The position numbers were made by a program, and so were the translations under genes. DNA of 64,000 bases, from the NCBI RefSeq assembly GCF_900091495.1, contig NZ_LT607413.1, forward strand, positions 4,851,001 through 4,915,000, given 5' to 3'. This document shows, in pieces, positions 16,953 to 24,414 of the stretch. Origin of the DNA: Micromonospora echinospora. GTDB taxonomy: Bacteria > Actinomycetota > Actinomycetes > Mycobacteriales > Micromonosporaceae. The notes under the pieces are model-generated. The model did no database searches. It saw nothing but the letters and a program-made list of their open reading frames with translations, and had not been told where the DNA came from. The first letter of the stretch is position 1, and each line of letters starts with the position of its first letter.

Positions 16953-17981
16953 TCAGGGATCGGCACGCACCAGCGGTGGGTGTAGATAGTGGTTGCCCGG
17001 GGGCACCTGGAAATGGTGCAGGCTCACCGTGGCGCTGATGTCCAGCGCGCGTACCCAGTGCCACCAACCGGCCGGCACGAACAGCGCGTCGCCCGGCTCC
17101 AGCACTTCCGCCAGGACGGTGGCCTGCCCGTACAACGGGTACTGGTCGAGGTCGGGCAGCTCGGCGTCGACATGGCTGTACGTCCCGCCCCGGGGATACA
17201 CCCGGGAACGCTGGTACGACGGCACGAGGCGGACGCGTTTACGGCCCATCACCTGGCACAGCAGGATGTTCATGTTGTCGTGGTGCAGGTTGGTGACCGT
17301 GCCGGCTGGCCCCAGCAACAGGGTCACCGCCTCCGGCAACAGAACTGGATCGATGATGCCGGGCACCGGCCTGATGTCCTGGGCCAACGGTTTGAGACCG
17401 TGCTGCCAGTTGTCGTTGCGCGCGACCATGTAGTAGTCGTTGGTCTCCCCACCCGTCTCGACCATGGTGAGGTAGTCGGCGAACGTCATCCGCGTCCGGT
17501 GTGCGTCGTGCTGCCAGCCATGCTCCGGATTGCCGTCCCGGCCGGTCATCACCTCGACCTCGACCTCACCCAGTCGGTCCCGCAGGCTGGTCGGCGACCA
17601 CTGCCGTCGGGCCGGCCAGTCGTCGACCGCCCCGGCCAGGATCACCGGCCGGTTGGCGAAGTAGTACCGGTCGAAGAACTCGGCAGCGCAGAGGCCGACC
17701 CGACGCTCCAGCCCGCCGGCCAGCTGTGCCGAGCGGAGATCGCCGTAGAAGTCCAGTAGCGACTCCTGCCAGGCGTACTCCCGGGCCAGCCGCAGGCAGG
17801 CCTGGAAGTACGGGTGGTCGAGCGCTCGGGTCAGCTCCTCGTCGACCACCGACCCGGACAGCCCCGCCGCCAACAGCGCCTCCCGGACCTCCCCGGCCGG
17901 CACCCCGAGAGCCAGGTTCTCGGCCGTCCAGGCCCGCCACTGCGGTGTGAGCCCGGCAAGCTCGGCGGCCGTCCGGGTCAT
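16953..17981 (-). CDS. JmjC/cupin-8 type Fe(II)/2-oxoglutarate-dependent hydroxylase
   Basis: This 342-residue protein has a 100-residue helical N-terminus and then a cupin-8 (FIH/JmjC-like) domain. FFDRYYFANRPVILAGAVDDWP is the family entry motif. TNLHHDNMNILLCQVMGRKRVRLV carries the HxD metal pair, and LEPGDALFVPAGWWHWVRAL supplies the distal His. The catalytic HxD...H facial triad is thus complete. Homologues hydroxylate side chains of proteins or peptides. ATG 17981-17979 overlaps the TGA of the preceding 64-residue peptide gene (ATGA), which makes that peptide the obvious substrate candidate. The same frame is open upstream into the SARP gene. Confidence 0.85.
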   Translation of the reverse strand: MTRTAAELAGLTPQWRAWTAENLALGVPAGEVREALLAAGLSGSVVDEELTRALDHPYFQACLRLAREYAWQESLLDFYGDLRSAQLAGGLERRVGLCAAEFFDRYYFANRPVILAGAVDDWPARRQWSPTSLRDRLGEVEVEVMTGRDGNPEHGWQHDAHRTRMTFADYLTMVETGGETNDYYMVARNDNWQHGLKPLAQDIRPVPGIIDPVLLPEAVTLLLGPAGTVTNLHHDNMNILLCQVMGRKRVRLVPSYQRSRVYPRGGTYSHVDAELPDLDQYPLYGQATVLAEVLEPGDALFVPAGWWHWVRALDISATVSLHHFQVPPGNHYLHPPLVRADP

Positions 17982-19094
17982 CGGGATTCCGGCAATCGGG
18001 ACGCCGCCCGGTCTCGGTGCGCCCCGGCCGGCTCGGCGGATGCGGCGACGTCCGGCAGGGGCAGCCGCCGCCGGGTACGTCCGTTCGACAGCTCGACGCA
18101 GTCGACGTAGTTGTTCTTGACGTTGACCTCGAACTCCGGCTCGGCGCTGGTCATCGGTCGCAGCCCACGCATGGTGTCTCCCGTCACAGTGGATGGTCGT
18201 GTGCTCGACGGTGCCATCGTCGGCTGGGATCCCGCTGGGATCCTCGGCGGTGCGGCGTGGCACCCACCACGACCGGCCACTGCTGGAAGGCGCCCATGGG
18301 AGTACGGCCCGGCCGGCCGGAAGGTCGAGGGAGGCGTCCTGGCCGAGGATCGCCGCCTCCAGGCGAAGCAGTCCCGCCCCGGGGTCGAGACCGAGGTCCC
18401 GGGCGATTCGGGTCCGCGCCCGGCGCACCACGGTCAGCGCGTCGCCCTGCCGACCGGTCCGGTACAACGCGATCGCCAGCAGCTCCCAGCCGCGCTCCCG
18501 TAACGGCTGTTCGAGCACGAGCGCCTCCAGCTCACCAAGCACCTCGGTATGCCGGCCCAGCGCCAGCATGGCGGTCAGTCGTGTCTCGGTGGCAGCGGCC
18601 CGCAACCCGTCGAGGCGGGCGATCTCCGGCAGCACGAACGACGCCTGTGCCAGATCGGCGTACGCCGGGCCGCGCCACAACCCGAGGGCACCGGTCAGGG
18701 TCGTGACGACCGCAGCGGGTCGCCCCCGTCGCAGCATCGTTACGCCGTTCGCGACCAGCGCGGTGAACCGTTCCGCGTCGACCTGCTCGGCCCGCACCCG
18801 GACGGCGTACCCGGGGCCTTCCCGGAGCAGCACCGTGCTCGGTGAGCGCGGAGGTCGGTCCGGTTCGAGCGCCCGCCGCAGTCCGGCCACGTAGCCGTGC
18901 AGGGTCGCCGGCCCGGCCGTACGCCCACCGTCGCTCCAGACCAGTTCCCGCAGCCGCTCGGCGGGCAGCATCCGCCCCCGGGCCGCCAGCAACGTGGCGA
19001 GCACCATGCGCTGTCGTCGGCCGCCGAGCCCCACTCTCGCCCCGTCGCGGTAAGCGGTCAGTGGTCCGAGTACGGAGAATTGCACGTCGGCCAT
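16953..19094 (-). CDS. SARP/BTAD transcriptional regulator, frame continuous into the hydroxylase
   Basis: From ATG 19094 the first 258 or so residues form a SARP: an OmpR-like winged helix (FSVLGPLTAY, LATLLAARGRMLPAERL, LHGYVAGLRRALEP) followed by a bacterial transcriptional activation domain (LRERGWELLAIALYRTGRQGDAL, RDLGLDPG). No stop follows. The frame passes through about 110 codons, of which roughly the last 60 overlap the peptide gene in another frame and look non-coding, and then enters the hydroxylase in phase, giving a 713-residue fusion. Either the SARP stop was lost or a real fusion exists beside free hydroxylase made from 17981. SARPs activate secondary-metabolite operons, and here it would control its own cluster. 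Confidence 0.7.
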   Translation of the reverse strand: MADVQFSVLGPLTAYRDGARVGLGGRRQRMVLATLLAARGRMLPAERLRELVWSDGGRTAGPATLHGYVAGLRRALEPDRPPRSPSTVLLREGPGYAVRVRAEQVDAERFTALVANGVTMLRRGRPAAVVTTLTGALGLWRGPAYADLAQASFVLPEIARLDGLRAAATETRLTAMLALGRHTEVLGELEALVLEQPLRERGWELLAIALYRTGRQGDALTVVRRARTRIARDLGLDPGAGLLRLEAAILGQDASLDLPAGRAVLPWAPSSSGRSWWVPRRTAEDPSGIPADDGTVEHTTIHCDGRHHAWAATDDQRRAGVRGQRQEQLRRLRRAVERTYPAAAAPAGRRRIRRAGRGAPRPGGVPIAGIPMTRTAAELAGLTPQWRAWTAENLALGVPAGEVREALLAAGLSGSVVDEELTRALDHPYFQACLRLAREYAWQESLLDFYGDLRSAQLAGGLERRVGLCAAEFFDRYYFANRPVILAGAVDDWPARRQWSPTSLRDRLGEVEVEVMTGRDGNPEHGWQHDAHRTRMTFADYLTMVETGGETNDYYMVARNDNWQHGLKPLAQDIRPVPGIIDPVLLPEAVTLLLGPAGTVTNLHHDNMNILLCQVMGRKRVRLVPSYQRSRVYPRGGTYSHVDAELPDLDQYPLYGQATVLAEVLEPGDALFVPAGWWHWVRALDISATVSLHHFQVPPGNHYLHPPLVRADP
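17978..18172 (-). CDS. Candidate precursor peptide (64 aa) coupled to the hydroxylase
   Basis: ATG 18172-18170 is preceded by GGGAG with a 5-nt spacer. The frame runs 64 codons to a TGA overlapping the hydroxylase start. The codons are almost all G/C-ending (for example AAC AAC TAC GTC GAC TGC GTC GAG CTG TCG AAC), which argues for real coding. The peptide starts MRGLRPMTSAEPEF, has a conserved-looking centre VNVKNNYVDCVELSNGRTR with one Cys, then a basic-Pro stretch RRRLPLPD and an Ala/Arg-rich tail. It has no signal peptide. It is interpreted as a ribosomally made peptide modified by the cupin enzyme; no known class was recognised. Confidence 0.6.
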   Translation of the reverse strand: MRGLRPMTSAEPEFEVNVKNNYVDCVELSNGRTRRRLPLPDVAASAEPAGAHRDRAASRLPESR

Positions 19095-19126
19095 CACCAC
19101 CCACCGCCTTCACCGGGTCGTCGTGG

Positions 19127-19720
19127 TCAGCGGGTCGGGTCACCGAGAGCGACACAGACGTTGTCCTGTCGACCGATCCCCAGGGTGAGCCGGCGGGTAC
19201 CGGCCGGGTTGATCGAGACGACGTGCAGCCCGTCGAGGACGTAGTAGCCACGCGGGTGCTGGTCTCCCGGCCGGAAGTCGAACCCCGCCGGCCCGACGAT
19301 GGTGTACCGCAGCCACCCGCCGTCCGGGCGGTATTCGAGCAGCCCGGCGCCGCCCACGTCCCGGCGTACGGCCCTCCCGGTGTCGGTGTTGACGAAGTCC
19401 ACGGTCAGTGGGCCGGCGTACTCCTCACGTCGGACGGCTCCGGTGGCGTAGCGGGCGAGCACCCGGACCCGTACGTCCTGGGAGACCACGCGGACGCGGA
19501 GCGGGAACGAGCAGTAGCGGCCGGCCGGCCCGGTCCATTCCTCCTGGACCGAGGGACGCCAGGGCTCGGGGCGGTCGCCGACCCCGCCTCGCCAATCGGA
19601 CGCAGCCACCGCGGAGCCGGGGCCTTGCCCGGCCACCGGGCTGGCGGGGGCGGCCACCACGGTCGCGGACACCATCAGCATCCCGAGCAGAGACCGAGTG
19701 ACGAACTTTCCCAGGCGCAT
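19127..19720 (-). CDS. Secreted protein of unknown function
   Basis: This 197-residue protein from ATG 19720 begins MRLGKFVTRSLLG with a signal peptide (hydrophobic core about residues 9-24, probable cleavage after an Ala-rich APASPVAG stretch). The mature part is beta-rich with two Cys (GRYCSFPLRVRVV and QDNVCVALGD) and resembles the small secreted actinobacterial proteins that lie beside lipase- or toxin-like genes. No enzymatic motif was found. An upstream in-frame ATG at 19747 is less likely because it precedes the signal sequence. It stands upstream of, and in line with, the SARP gene, about 26 nt away. Confidence 0.75.
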   Translation of the reverse strand: MRLGKFVTRSLLGMLMVSATVVAAPASPVAGQGPGSAVAASDWRGGVGDRPEPWRPSVQEEWTGPAGRYCSFPLRVRVVSQDVRVRVLARYATGAVRREEYAGPLTVDFVNTDTGRAVRRDVGGAGLLEYRPDGGWLRYTIVGPAGFDFRPGDQHPRGYYVLDGLHVVSINPAGTRRLTLGIGRQDNVCVALGDPTR

Positions 19721-19728
19721 GGCATCAC

Positions 19729-19776
19729 CTAACCAGTAAATGTTCATTAACCGGTGTCGATGACAATACTGGTTAG
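19729..19776. promoter_or_regulatory. Perfect 10-bp inverted repeat in the promoter of the secreted-protein gene
   Basis: CTAACCAGTA at 19729-19738 is mirrored by TACTGGTTAG at 19767-19776, with 28 nt between. The stretch is the most AT-rich in the neighbourhood and lies just upstream of the ATG at 19720. It could be an operator for a dimeric regulator, or a trace of an inserted element end. Confidence 0.45.
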
Positions 19777-19809
19777 TTACGCCGAGTCAAGGCACACTGT
19801 CCACACCTC

Positions 19810-20060
19810 CCGACGTCGTGGACCGATGACCGGGACCGGTGCCGGGCTGTCGGGATCCCGGACGAGGTCGAGTTCGCCACGAAGGTGCAGATGGCCCGCA
19901 CCATGCTCGCCCGTGCCCTCGATAGCGGGGTGCCGGTCGGGTGGGTGACGATGGACGAGGCCTACGGTCAGTCGAAGTCGCTGCGGTGGCTGGAACACCG
20001 GGAAGTGGCTTTGTGGTCGCGACCCGCCGCAACGACGACATGTGAGGTGTACCAAGGATC
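19810..20060 (+). pseudogene. IS701-like transposase fragment with frameshift
   Basis: The frame reads SWTDDRDRCRAVGIPDEV, FATKVQMARTMLARALD, then VGWVTMDEAYGQSKSLRWLE, all conserved in IS701/IS4-type transposases around the second catalytic Asp. After about 20010 the conserved FVVATRRNDDM continues in another frame, so a frameshift is present. Only about 80 codons of a protein of roughly 400 survive. Confidence 0.72.
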
Positions 20061-20094
20061 CTGGACATGTCCTCCGAGTTGAGAGGATGAGTCC

Positions 20095-20180
20095 ATGCCC
20101 GAGCAGCGTCGTCGGTTCAGCCCTCTAAGGGGGCCGCCAGCGGGGTGGCACGCCAGTTCAAGGCCGAAGCTGTGCAGAGG
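20095..20180 (+). pseudogene. IS3-like OrfA fragment
   Basis: ATG 20095 opens MPEQRRRFSP. After 28 nt of unrelated sequence containing an in-frame stop, QFKAEAVQ continues one frame away. Together they resemble the N-terminus of IS3-family OrfA. The rest of the element is absent; the remainder to 20254 holds no gene. Confidence 0.45.
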
Positions 20181-20254
20181 CACACCCGTGCAGTGGGCGA
20201 TCATGGGAGCCGTCGCGAGGACACTGAACGTCGCCGGCTTACCGGTGACGGTAT

Positions 20255-20989
20255 TCATGGTTCGTGCCGGATGAATCGTGCGATCGCGACGCTCCCGATT
20301 AGGACGATCCACGCGAGGGCGACGAGAGCGCCGGTAACCGGGGTGAGTGCGGTGTCCGTCTTGTCGTAGAGCTGTGCGATGGCGCGGTCGGGGAGCCAGC
20401 GGGCGTGTTCGGTGACCCCGGCGAGCGCGGGTGAGATGATGAGTACGAGGCTGAGCGTTCCGACGAGTGCGGGCACGAGGTGTCGCACGAGCAATGCGAC
20501 GGCGTGGGAGAGCAGGCCGATCAGCGTGAGGTAAGCCGCCGCGCCGGCGAGAAGCCCCGGCTCGCCGTCGTCGGCAGGAGACGGGACGTCTGTCAGGTGC
20601 TGCGCGATCGTGGCGGCGGCGAGGCTTGCGCCGATACTCACTGCCGCGGTGACGGCGACGACGAGGAGCGCGGCAACCGTCTTGCCGGTGACCAACAGGC
20701 CGCGTTTCGGCACGGACGTGAGGGTCGTGCTGAGCTGGCGGCCGGCGTGCTCGTGCGTAGCGGGCAGGATACCCAGCAGAACGAACCCTGCCTGCGCGAA
20801 CGGCACCGTCTGGAGGGTGATGTCGACGGCTGATGCCTGCGCGCCCTGAGCGACTGCGGAGGCGGCGAGGGCTGCGGCGATCACGATGCCGGTGGCGATC
20901 GCGCCGATGGCGGTGAGCGTCGTTGCGGGCAGGGTGCGGAGCTTGTCGAGTTCGGCCGTGGTGACGTTTCCGATGCGCACGATATTCAC
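20255..20989 (-). CDS. ABC-2 type transporter permease subunit
   Basis: This 244-residue protein has six hydrophobic segments, beginning at about residues 22-44 after ELDKLRTLPATT. That pattern is typical of ABC-2 permeases of lantibiotic-immunity and drug-export type. GTG 20989-20987 overlaps the TGA of the preceding permease gene (GTGA), which fixes the start and shows coupling. With its partner permease and the ATPase it would form an exporter. The substrate is unknown; peptides, antibiotics or hydrophobic ions are usual. Confidence 0.87.
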   Translation of the reverse strand: MNIVRIGNVTTAELDKLRTLPATTLTAIGAIATGIVIAAALAASAVAQGAQASAVDITLQTVPFAQAGFVLLGILPATHEHAGRQLSTTLTSVPKRGLLVTGKTVAALLVVAVTAAVSIGASLAAATIAQHLTDVPSPADDGEPGLLAGAAAYLTLIGLLSHAVALLVRHLVPALVGTLSLVLIISPALAGVTEHARWLPDRAIAQLYDKTDTALTPVTGALVALAWIVLIGSVAIARFIRHEP

Positions 20990-21774
20990 GCGTCTCGACG
21001 GCGGAAGACGACTGTGGCGACGATGAGGAGGGCGAGTGTCCAGCCACCCATGACGAGCGCGCCCGGTACGGCGTCCAGCCCGCCCTCGACGGTGTAGAGG
21101 CCGCCGAAGAGCCTGCGGCCGGCCATATCGGGAAGCCAGTGCGCGAGCGGGGTGAGGTTGGTCAGCAGCAGCGAGAACGACACCACAGAGCTGTTCACGA
21201 TGAGAACGATGAGCGGGATGATGCCGCTGCGGGTCAGCACAGTGATCGCAAACGCGATGAGCCCGGTGAGAGCCCAGTAGAGGGTGCCACCGAGCAAGCG
21301 CGTCGCCGCTTCGTCGAGCGTCACGGTCTCGGTTCCGGCCTCGCCGATGACGGCCCATGCGATGCCGACGGTGATGGGCAGGGTGACCACGGCAACCACT
21401 GCGACGAACACGACGATGGTGGCCGCCTTCGCCGCGAGGAGGCCCACCCTGCGCGGGGATGCGGTGAGGGCCGCAGTGATCTGCCGGCCCCCGCCGGCAT
21501 CGGTGCTGTTGGCCATGTACTCGCTGCTGAAGACGATCACCCCGATGACAACCGCGCCGACGGTGCCCAGCGGCATCGCGGCGAACGCGGTCTCGAACGG
21601 GGAGGTGGACGCTCGGGTCTCCGGCTGGCCCGCGTCGAGCGCGGCACGAGTCGAGAAGGCGTTCAGTAGCGTGATCGCAACCGATCCGAGCAGCGCCACT
21701 GCGACCCCGGCCCACGCGGCGGGCAGGGTCGCGGTCTTCCGCAACTCCGCTGCGAACGTGTTCCATGCGTTCAT
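20986..21774 (-). CDS. ABC-2 type transporter permease subunit
   Basis: This 262-residue permease starts MNAWNTFAAELRKTATLPA and has about six transmembrane segments. The conserved FSSEYMANSTDAG stretch between helices 2 and 3 is common in ABC-2 permeases that partner with a CcmA-type ATPase. ATG 21774 overlaps the ATPase stop (ATGA, 21771-21774). It is similar in layout to the second permease, so the exporter is probably a heterodimer. Confidence 0.88.
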   Translation of the reverse strand: MNAWNTFAAELRKTATLPAAWAGVAVALLGSVAITLLNAFSTRAALDAGQPETRASTSPFETAFAAMPLGTVGAVVIGVIVFSSEYMANSTDAGGGRQITAALTASPRRVGLLAAKAATIVVFVAVVAVVTLPITVGIAWAVIGEAGTETVTLDEAATRLLGGTLYWALTGLIAFAITVLTRSGIIPLIVLIVNSSVVSFSLLLTNLTPLAHWLPDMAGRRLFGGLYTVEGGLDAVPGALVMGGWTLALLIVATVVFRRRDA

Positions 21775-22484
21775 CGCCCGACTCCGTTTCCGCCGCCGGT
21801 GAGGGCGAAGAAGGCGTCCTCCAGGCTGCCGTACCCGACGGTCACCTCCGCCAGAGTCCCGGCCTTGACGATCCGACCGTCGGCGATGACGACGAGGTCA
21901 TCGGCGAGTCCTGCGACCTCACCCATCAGGTGGCTGGACAGCAGCACGGTGCCACCGGCGTCAGCGTGGCGGCGCAGCAGCCCGCGAATCCAACGGATGC
22001 CCTCCGGGTCTAGGCCATTGACCGGCTCATCCAGCACGAGCGCCTCTGGCTCGCCCAATAGCGCCGTCGCCAGCCCGAGCCTTTGCCCCATGCCCAGCGA
22101 GTACCGGCCGACGCGGACCCTGGCGGCGTCGGCCAATCCGACCTGTTCCAGCACTTCCCCGATGCGGCGGCGCGGGATGTCGTTGCTGCGCGCCACCCAG
22201 GCCAGGTGGTTTCGCGCCGTGCGGGAGCGGTGTGCGCCGGAGCCGTCGAGCATCGACCCGACCGTGCGGAGCGGATTCCGCAGGCTCCGGTACGGGCGGC
22301 CGCCGACGAGGGCGCTGCCGCCGTCGGCGCAGTCCAGTCCGAGCAGGATCCGCAGCGTGGAGGACTTACCCGCGCCGTTCGGGCCGAGGAACGCGGTCAC
22401 CCGCCCCGCTCGCGCTTTGAAACTGACGCGGTCGAGAACGGTGCGGGAGCCGTGGCGTTTGACGAGTTGTTCGACCAAGAGCAT
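21771..22484 (-). CDS. ABC-2 exporter ATP-binding protein
   Basis: The ATPase has Walker A GPNGAGKSS, a YSLGMGQRLGLA signature (LSGG replaced by SLGM, as in some CcmA-type ATPases), Walker B ALVLDEPVNGLDP and a switch His in LLSSHLMGEV. ATG 22484 (MLLVEQLVKRHG) starts just before the first strand. An in-frame ATG 36 nt upstream (22520) would add MPARRDRSEMLV. It is divergent from the histidine kinase gene by about 130 nt, and the pair probably shares a promoter region and is regulated by that system. Confidence 0.9.
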   Translation of the reverse strand: MLLVEQLVKRHGSRTVLDRVSFKARAGRVTAFLGPNGAGKSSTLRILLGLDCADGGSALVGGRPYRSLRNPLRTVGSMLDGSGAHRSRTARNHLAWVARSNDIPRRRIGEVLEQVGLADAARVRVGRYSLGMGQRLGLATALLGEPEALVLDEPVNGLDPEGIRWIRGLLRRHADAGGTVLLSSHLMGEVAGLADDLVVIADGRIVKAGTLAEVTVGYGSLEDAFFALTGGGNGVGR

Positions 22485-22615
22485 GACCAACATCTCAGAC
22501 CGATCACGTCGCGCAGGCATCGGCCCCGGGTCGGGACTTCGCCGTGCTCTTCTGACCGTGGTCTGTCGGACTCAGGTCCGATGCGCGCAACGGCCATAAA
22601 CCTAGACTTGGACAC

Positions 22616-23488
22616 GTGGAATCCACTGATCGGCCCGTGCTGCGCTCACGCGTGTGGCTGATCACCGCCCTCCTGCTCGCGACCCTTGTCCTCGCGCTGT
22701 CGACCATCGGCGATGTCCAGCCGGCCGGAACCCTTGCCGTCCTGCTCGCCGCCGCCAGCTGCGCTGTTTCGGTGCTGGCGTGGGCGCTGCTTCGCACCCG
22801 CCGGCAGCGGCGCATCTACGAAGACGAACTGACCGCCTGGGCAGCCGAACGGGCCGCGCACGCCGAGCGGCTGCGCATCGCCCGCGACCTGCACGACCTC
22901 GCCTCCCACGGGCTTGGACTCATCACCGTCCGTGCCGCCGCCGCACGCACCCTCACCGGGCCAGCCGGTGACGCGGAACGCGTCGCCGCGCTGACCGACA
23001 TCGAACGCGCTGGCCGCCAGGCCACCACCGAGTTGCGGCGCCTGCTCACGGTGTTGCGCACCCCCGGCGACGACGCGCCCCTGCGACCCGCCGAGACCCT
23101 GGACGACCTTCCCCACATCCTGCACTCCGCCCGCGCCAGCGGAGTCACCGTTACGCTCGACATCGGCGATACCGGCGAGGTGTCCGCAGGCGTGCAGCTC
23201 ACCGTATGCGCGATCGTGCGCGAGGCCCTCGCCAACACCGCCCGACACGCCGGACCCGCCAGCGCCCACATCGCGGTTTACCGCGACAGTGACGCGATCA
23301 TCGCCACGGTCGCCGACGACGGGCCCACCCCCGGCTGGGTGCCCCACCCCGGCGCCGGAGCGGGCCTGGCAGGCCTACGCGAGCGCGTCGGCGCGTTGGG
23401 CGGTAGCTTGCATGCCGAACGCGCCGGCCATGGCTACCGAGTCACCGCACGCCTGCCTGAGACCGCTGACCGGGCGGAGCGCCGATGA
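22616..23488 (+). CDS. Two-component sensor histidine kinase, NarL/DesK type
   Basis: This 290-residue kinase starts at GTG 22616. Two transmembrane helices lie at about residues 12-30 and 39-58 with almost no extracytoplasmic loop. They are followed by a HisKA_3 domain with phospho-acceptor His93 (RIARDLHDLASHGLG) and an HATPase_c domain (REALANTARHAG, GAGAGLAGLRERVGALGG). The short sensor resembles kinases that detect membrane stress or the state of their own ABC exporter. The stop overlaps the ATG of the response regulator (ATGA). Confidence 0.92.
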   Translation: MESTDRPVLRSRVWLITALLLATLVLALSTIGDVQPAGTLAVLLAAASCAVSVLAWALLRTRRQRRIYEDELTAWAAERAAHAERLRIARDLHDLASHGLGLITVRAAAARTLTGPAGDAERVAALTDIERAGRQATTELRRLLTVLRTPGDDAPLRPAETLDDLPHILHSARASGVTVTLDIGDTGEVSAGVQLTVCAIVREALANTARHAGPASAHIAVYRDSDAIIATVADDGPTPGWVPHPGAGAGLAGLRERVGALGGSLHAERAGHGYRVTARLPETADRAERR

Positions 23489-24150
23489 GCGTGCAAGTGC
23501 TCGTCGTTGACGATCAACCCCTCATCCGCCACAGCCTCCGGCTCATCATCGACAGCGCACCTGACCTCGTTGTCGCCGGCGAGGCGGACACCGGCGAGGC
23601 GGCCGTCGCCCGCGCCGGGCAACTACGCCCCGACGTCGTGCTCATGGACATCCGCATGCCTGGCGGTGACGGCATCGACGCCACCCGCCGTATCACCGCC
23701 GACCCTGCCTTGACCGGCACCCGCATCCTCGTGCTCAGTATGTTCGAGCTGGATGAATACGTCCACGCCGCACTCCGAGCCGGAGCCAGCGGCTTCCTCC
23801 TCAAAGACGCCGAACCCGGCCAGCTCATCGATGCGATACGGCGCACCCATAGTGGCGAGTCGCTGTTCGCCCCGAGCATCCTCACCCGTCTCGTAAAGCA
23901 CTACCTCGACCAGTCCGCACCGAGAACAGCGCGGACTCAGAGTGTGCTCACCGATCGAGAGACGGAAGTGCTCACCCTCGTCGGCCGTGGCTTGTCCAAC
24001 CAGGAGATCGCCCGAGCCCTCAGCATCTCGATGGGAACCGTGAAGACCCACATCGGCAGTCTCCTGTCCAAGCTGCACGCCCGCGACCGCGCACAGCTCG
24101 TCATCGCCGCCTACGAACGAGGGCTCGTCTCCACACCCCAACGACGATGA
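23485..24150 (+). CDS. Response regulator, NarL/LuxR family
   Basis: This 221-residue protein has a receiver domain (VLVVDDQPLIRHSL; phosphorylation site Asp55 in VVLMDIRMPG; Lys at FLLKDA) and a C-terminal LuxR-type HTH (LTDRETEVLTLVGRGLSNQEIARAL, then MGTVKTHIGSLLSKL). It is translationally coupled to the kinase. The divergent ABC exporter operon is the likely target, a common arrangement for antimicrobial-peptide sensing and resistance. Confidence 0.93.
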   Translation: MSVQVLVVDDQPLIRHSLRLIIDSAPDLVVAGEADTGEAAVARAGQLRPDVVLMDIRMPGGDGIDATRRITADPALTGTRILVLSMFELDEYVHAALRAGASGFLLKDAEPGQLIDAIRRTHSGESLFAPSILTRLVKHYLDQSAPRTARTQSVLTDRETEVLTLVGRGLSNQEIARALSISMGTVKTHIGSLLSKLHARDRAQLVIAAYERGLVSTPQRR

Positions 24151-24414
24151 GGGTGGCTTCGTATCGGACGACGAGTTCGGCTTAGCGGAAGCAGTCTTGC
24201 CGGTAGCCGGCCGCCCTGTACGCACAGCGAGCGCTGCTTGTTTGGCGCGGACATCGCCCGCTGCGTAGCCCGGATGCCGTCGACGAGCAGCGACGACGCC
24301 CGCGCCCACGGGTGGGGGCTGCCCAGCCGAATCATGGCCGCGGACAGGACACGCCCGGATCGCGATCGCGTCCAGCAGAACCGCCATGCGCTGGAATCCT
24401 CGTGGGCCCGCTGA
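24151..24414. other. Non-coding stretch without a supported gene
   Basis: About 260 nt between the response regulator and the SDR gene. A minus-strand segment reads AVLLDAIAIRA, faintly like the end of an MMPL transporter, but it is not sustained. No hairpin or repeat stands out. Confidence 0.4.

Noticed and set aside
24151-24414. Possible MMPL transporter remnant on the minus strand
   Set aside because: Only a short AVLLDAIAIRA-like stretch fits; nothing sustained around it.
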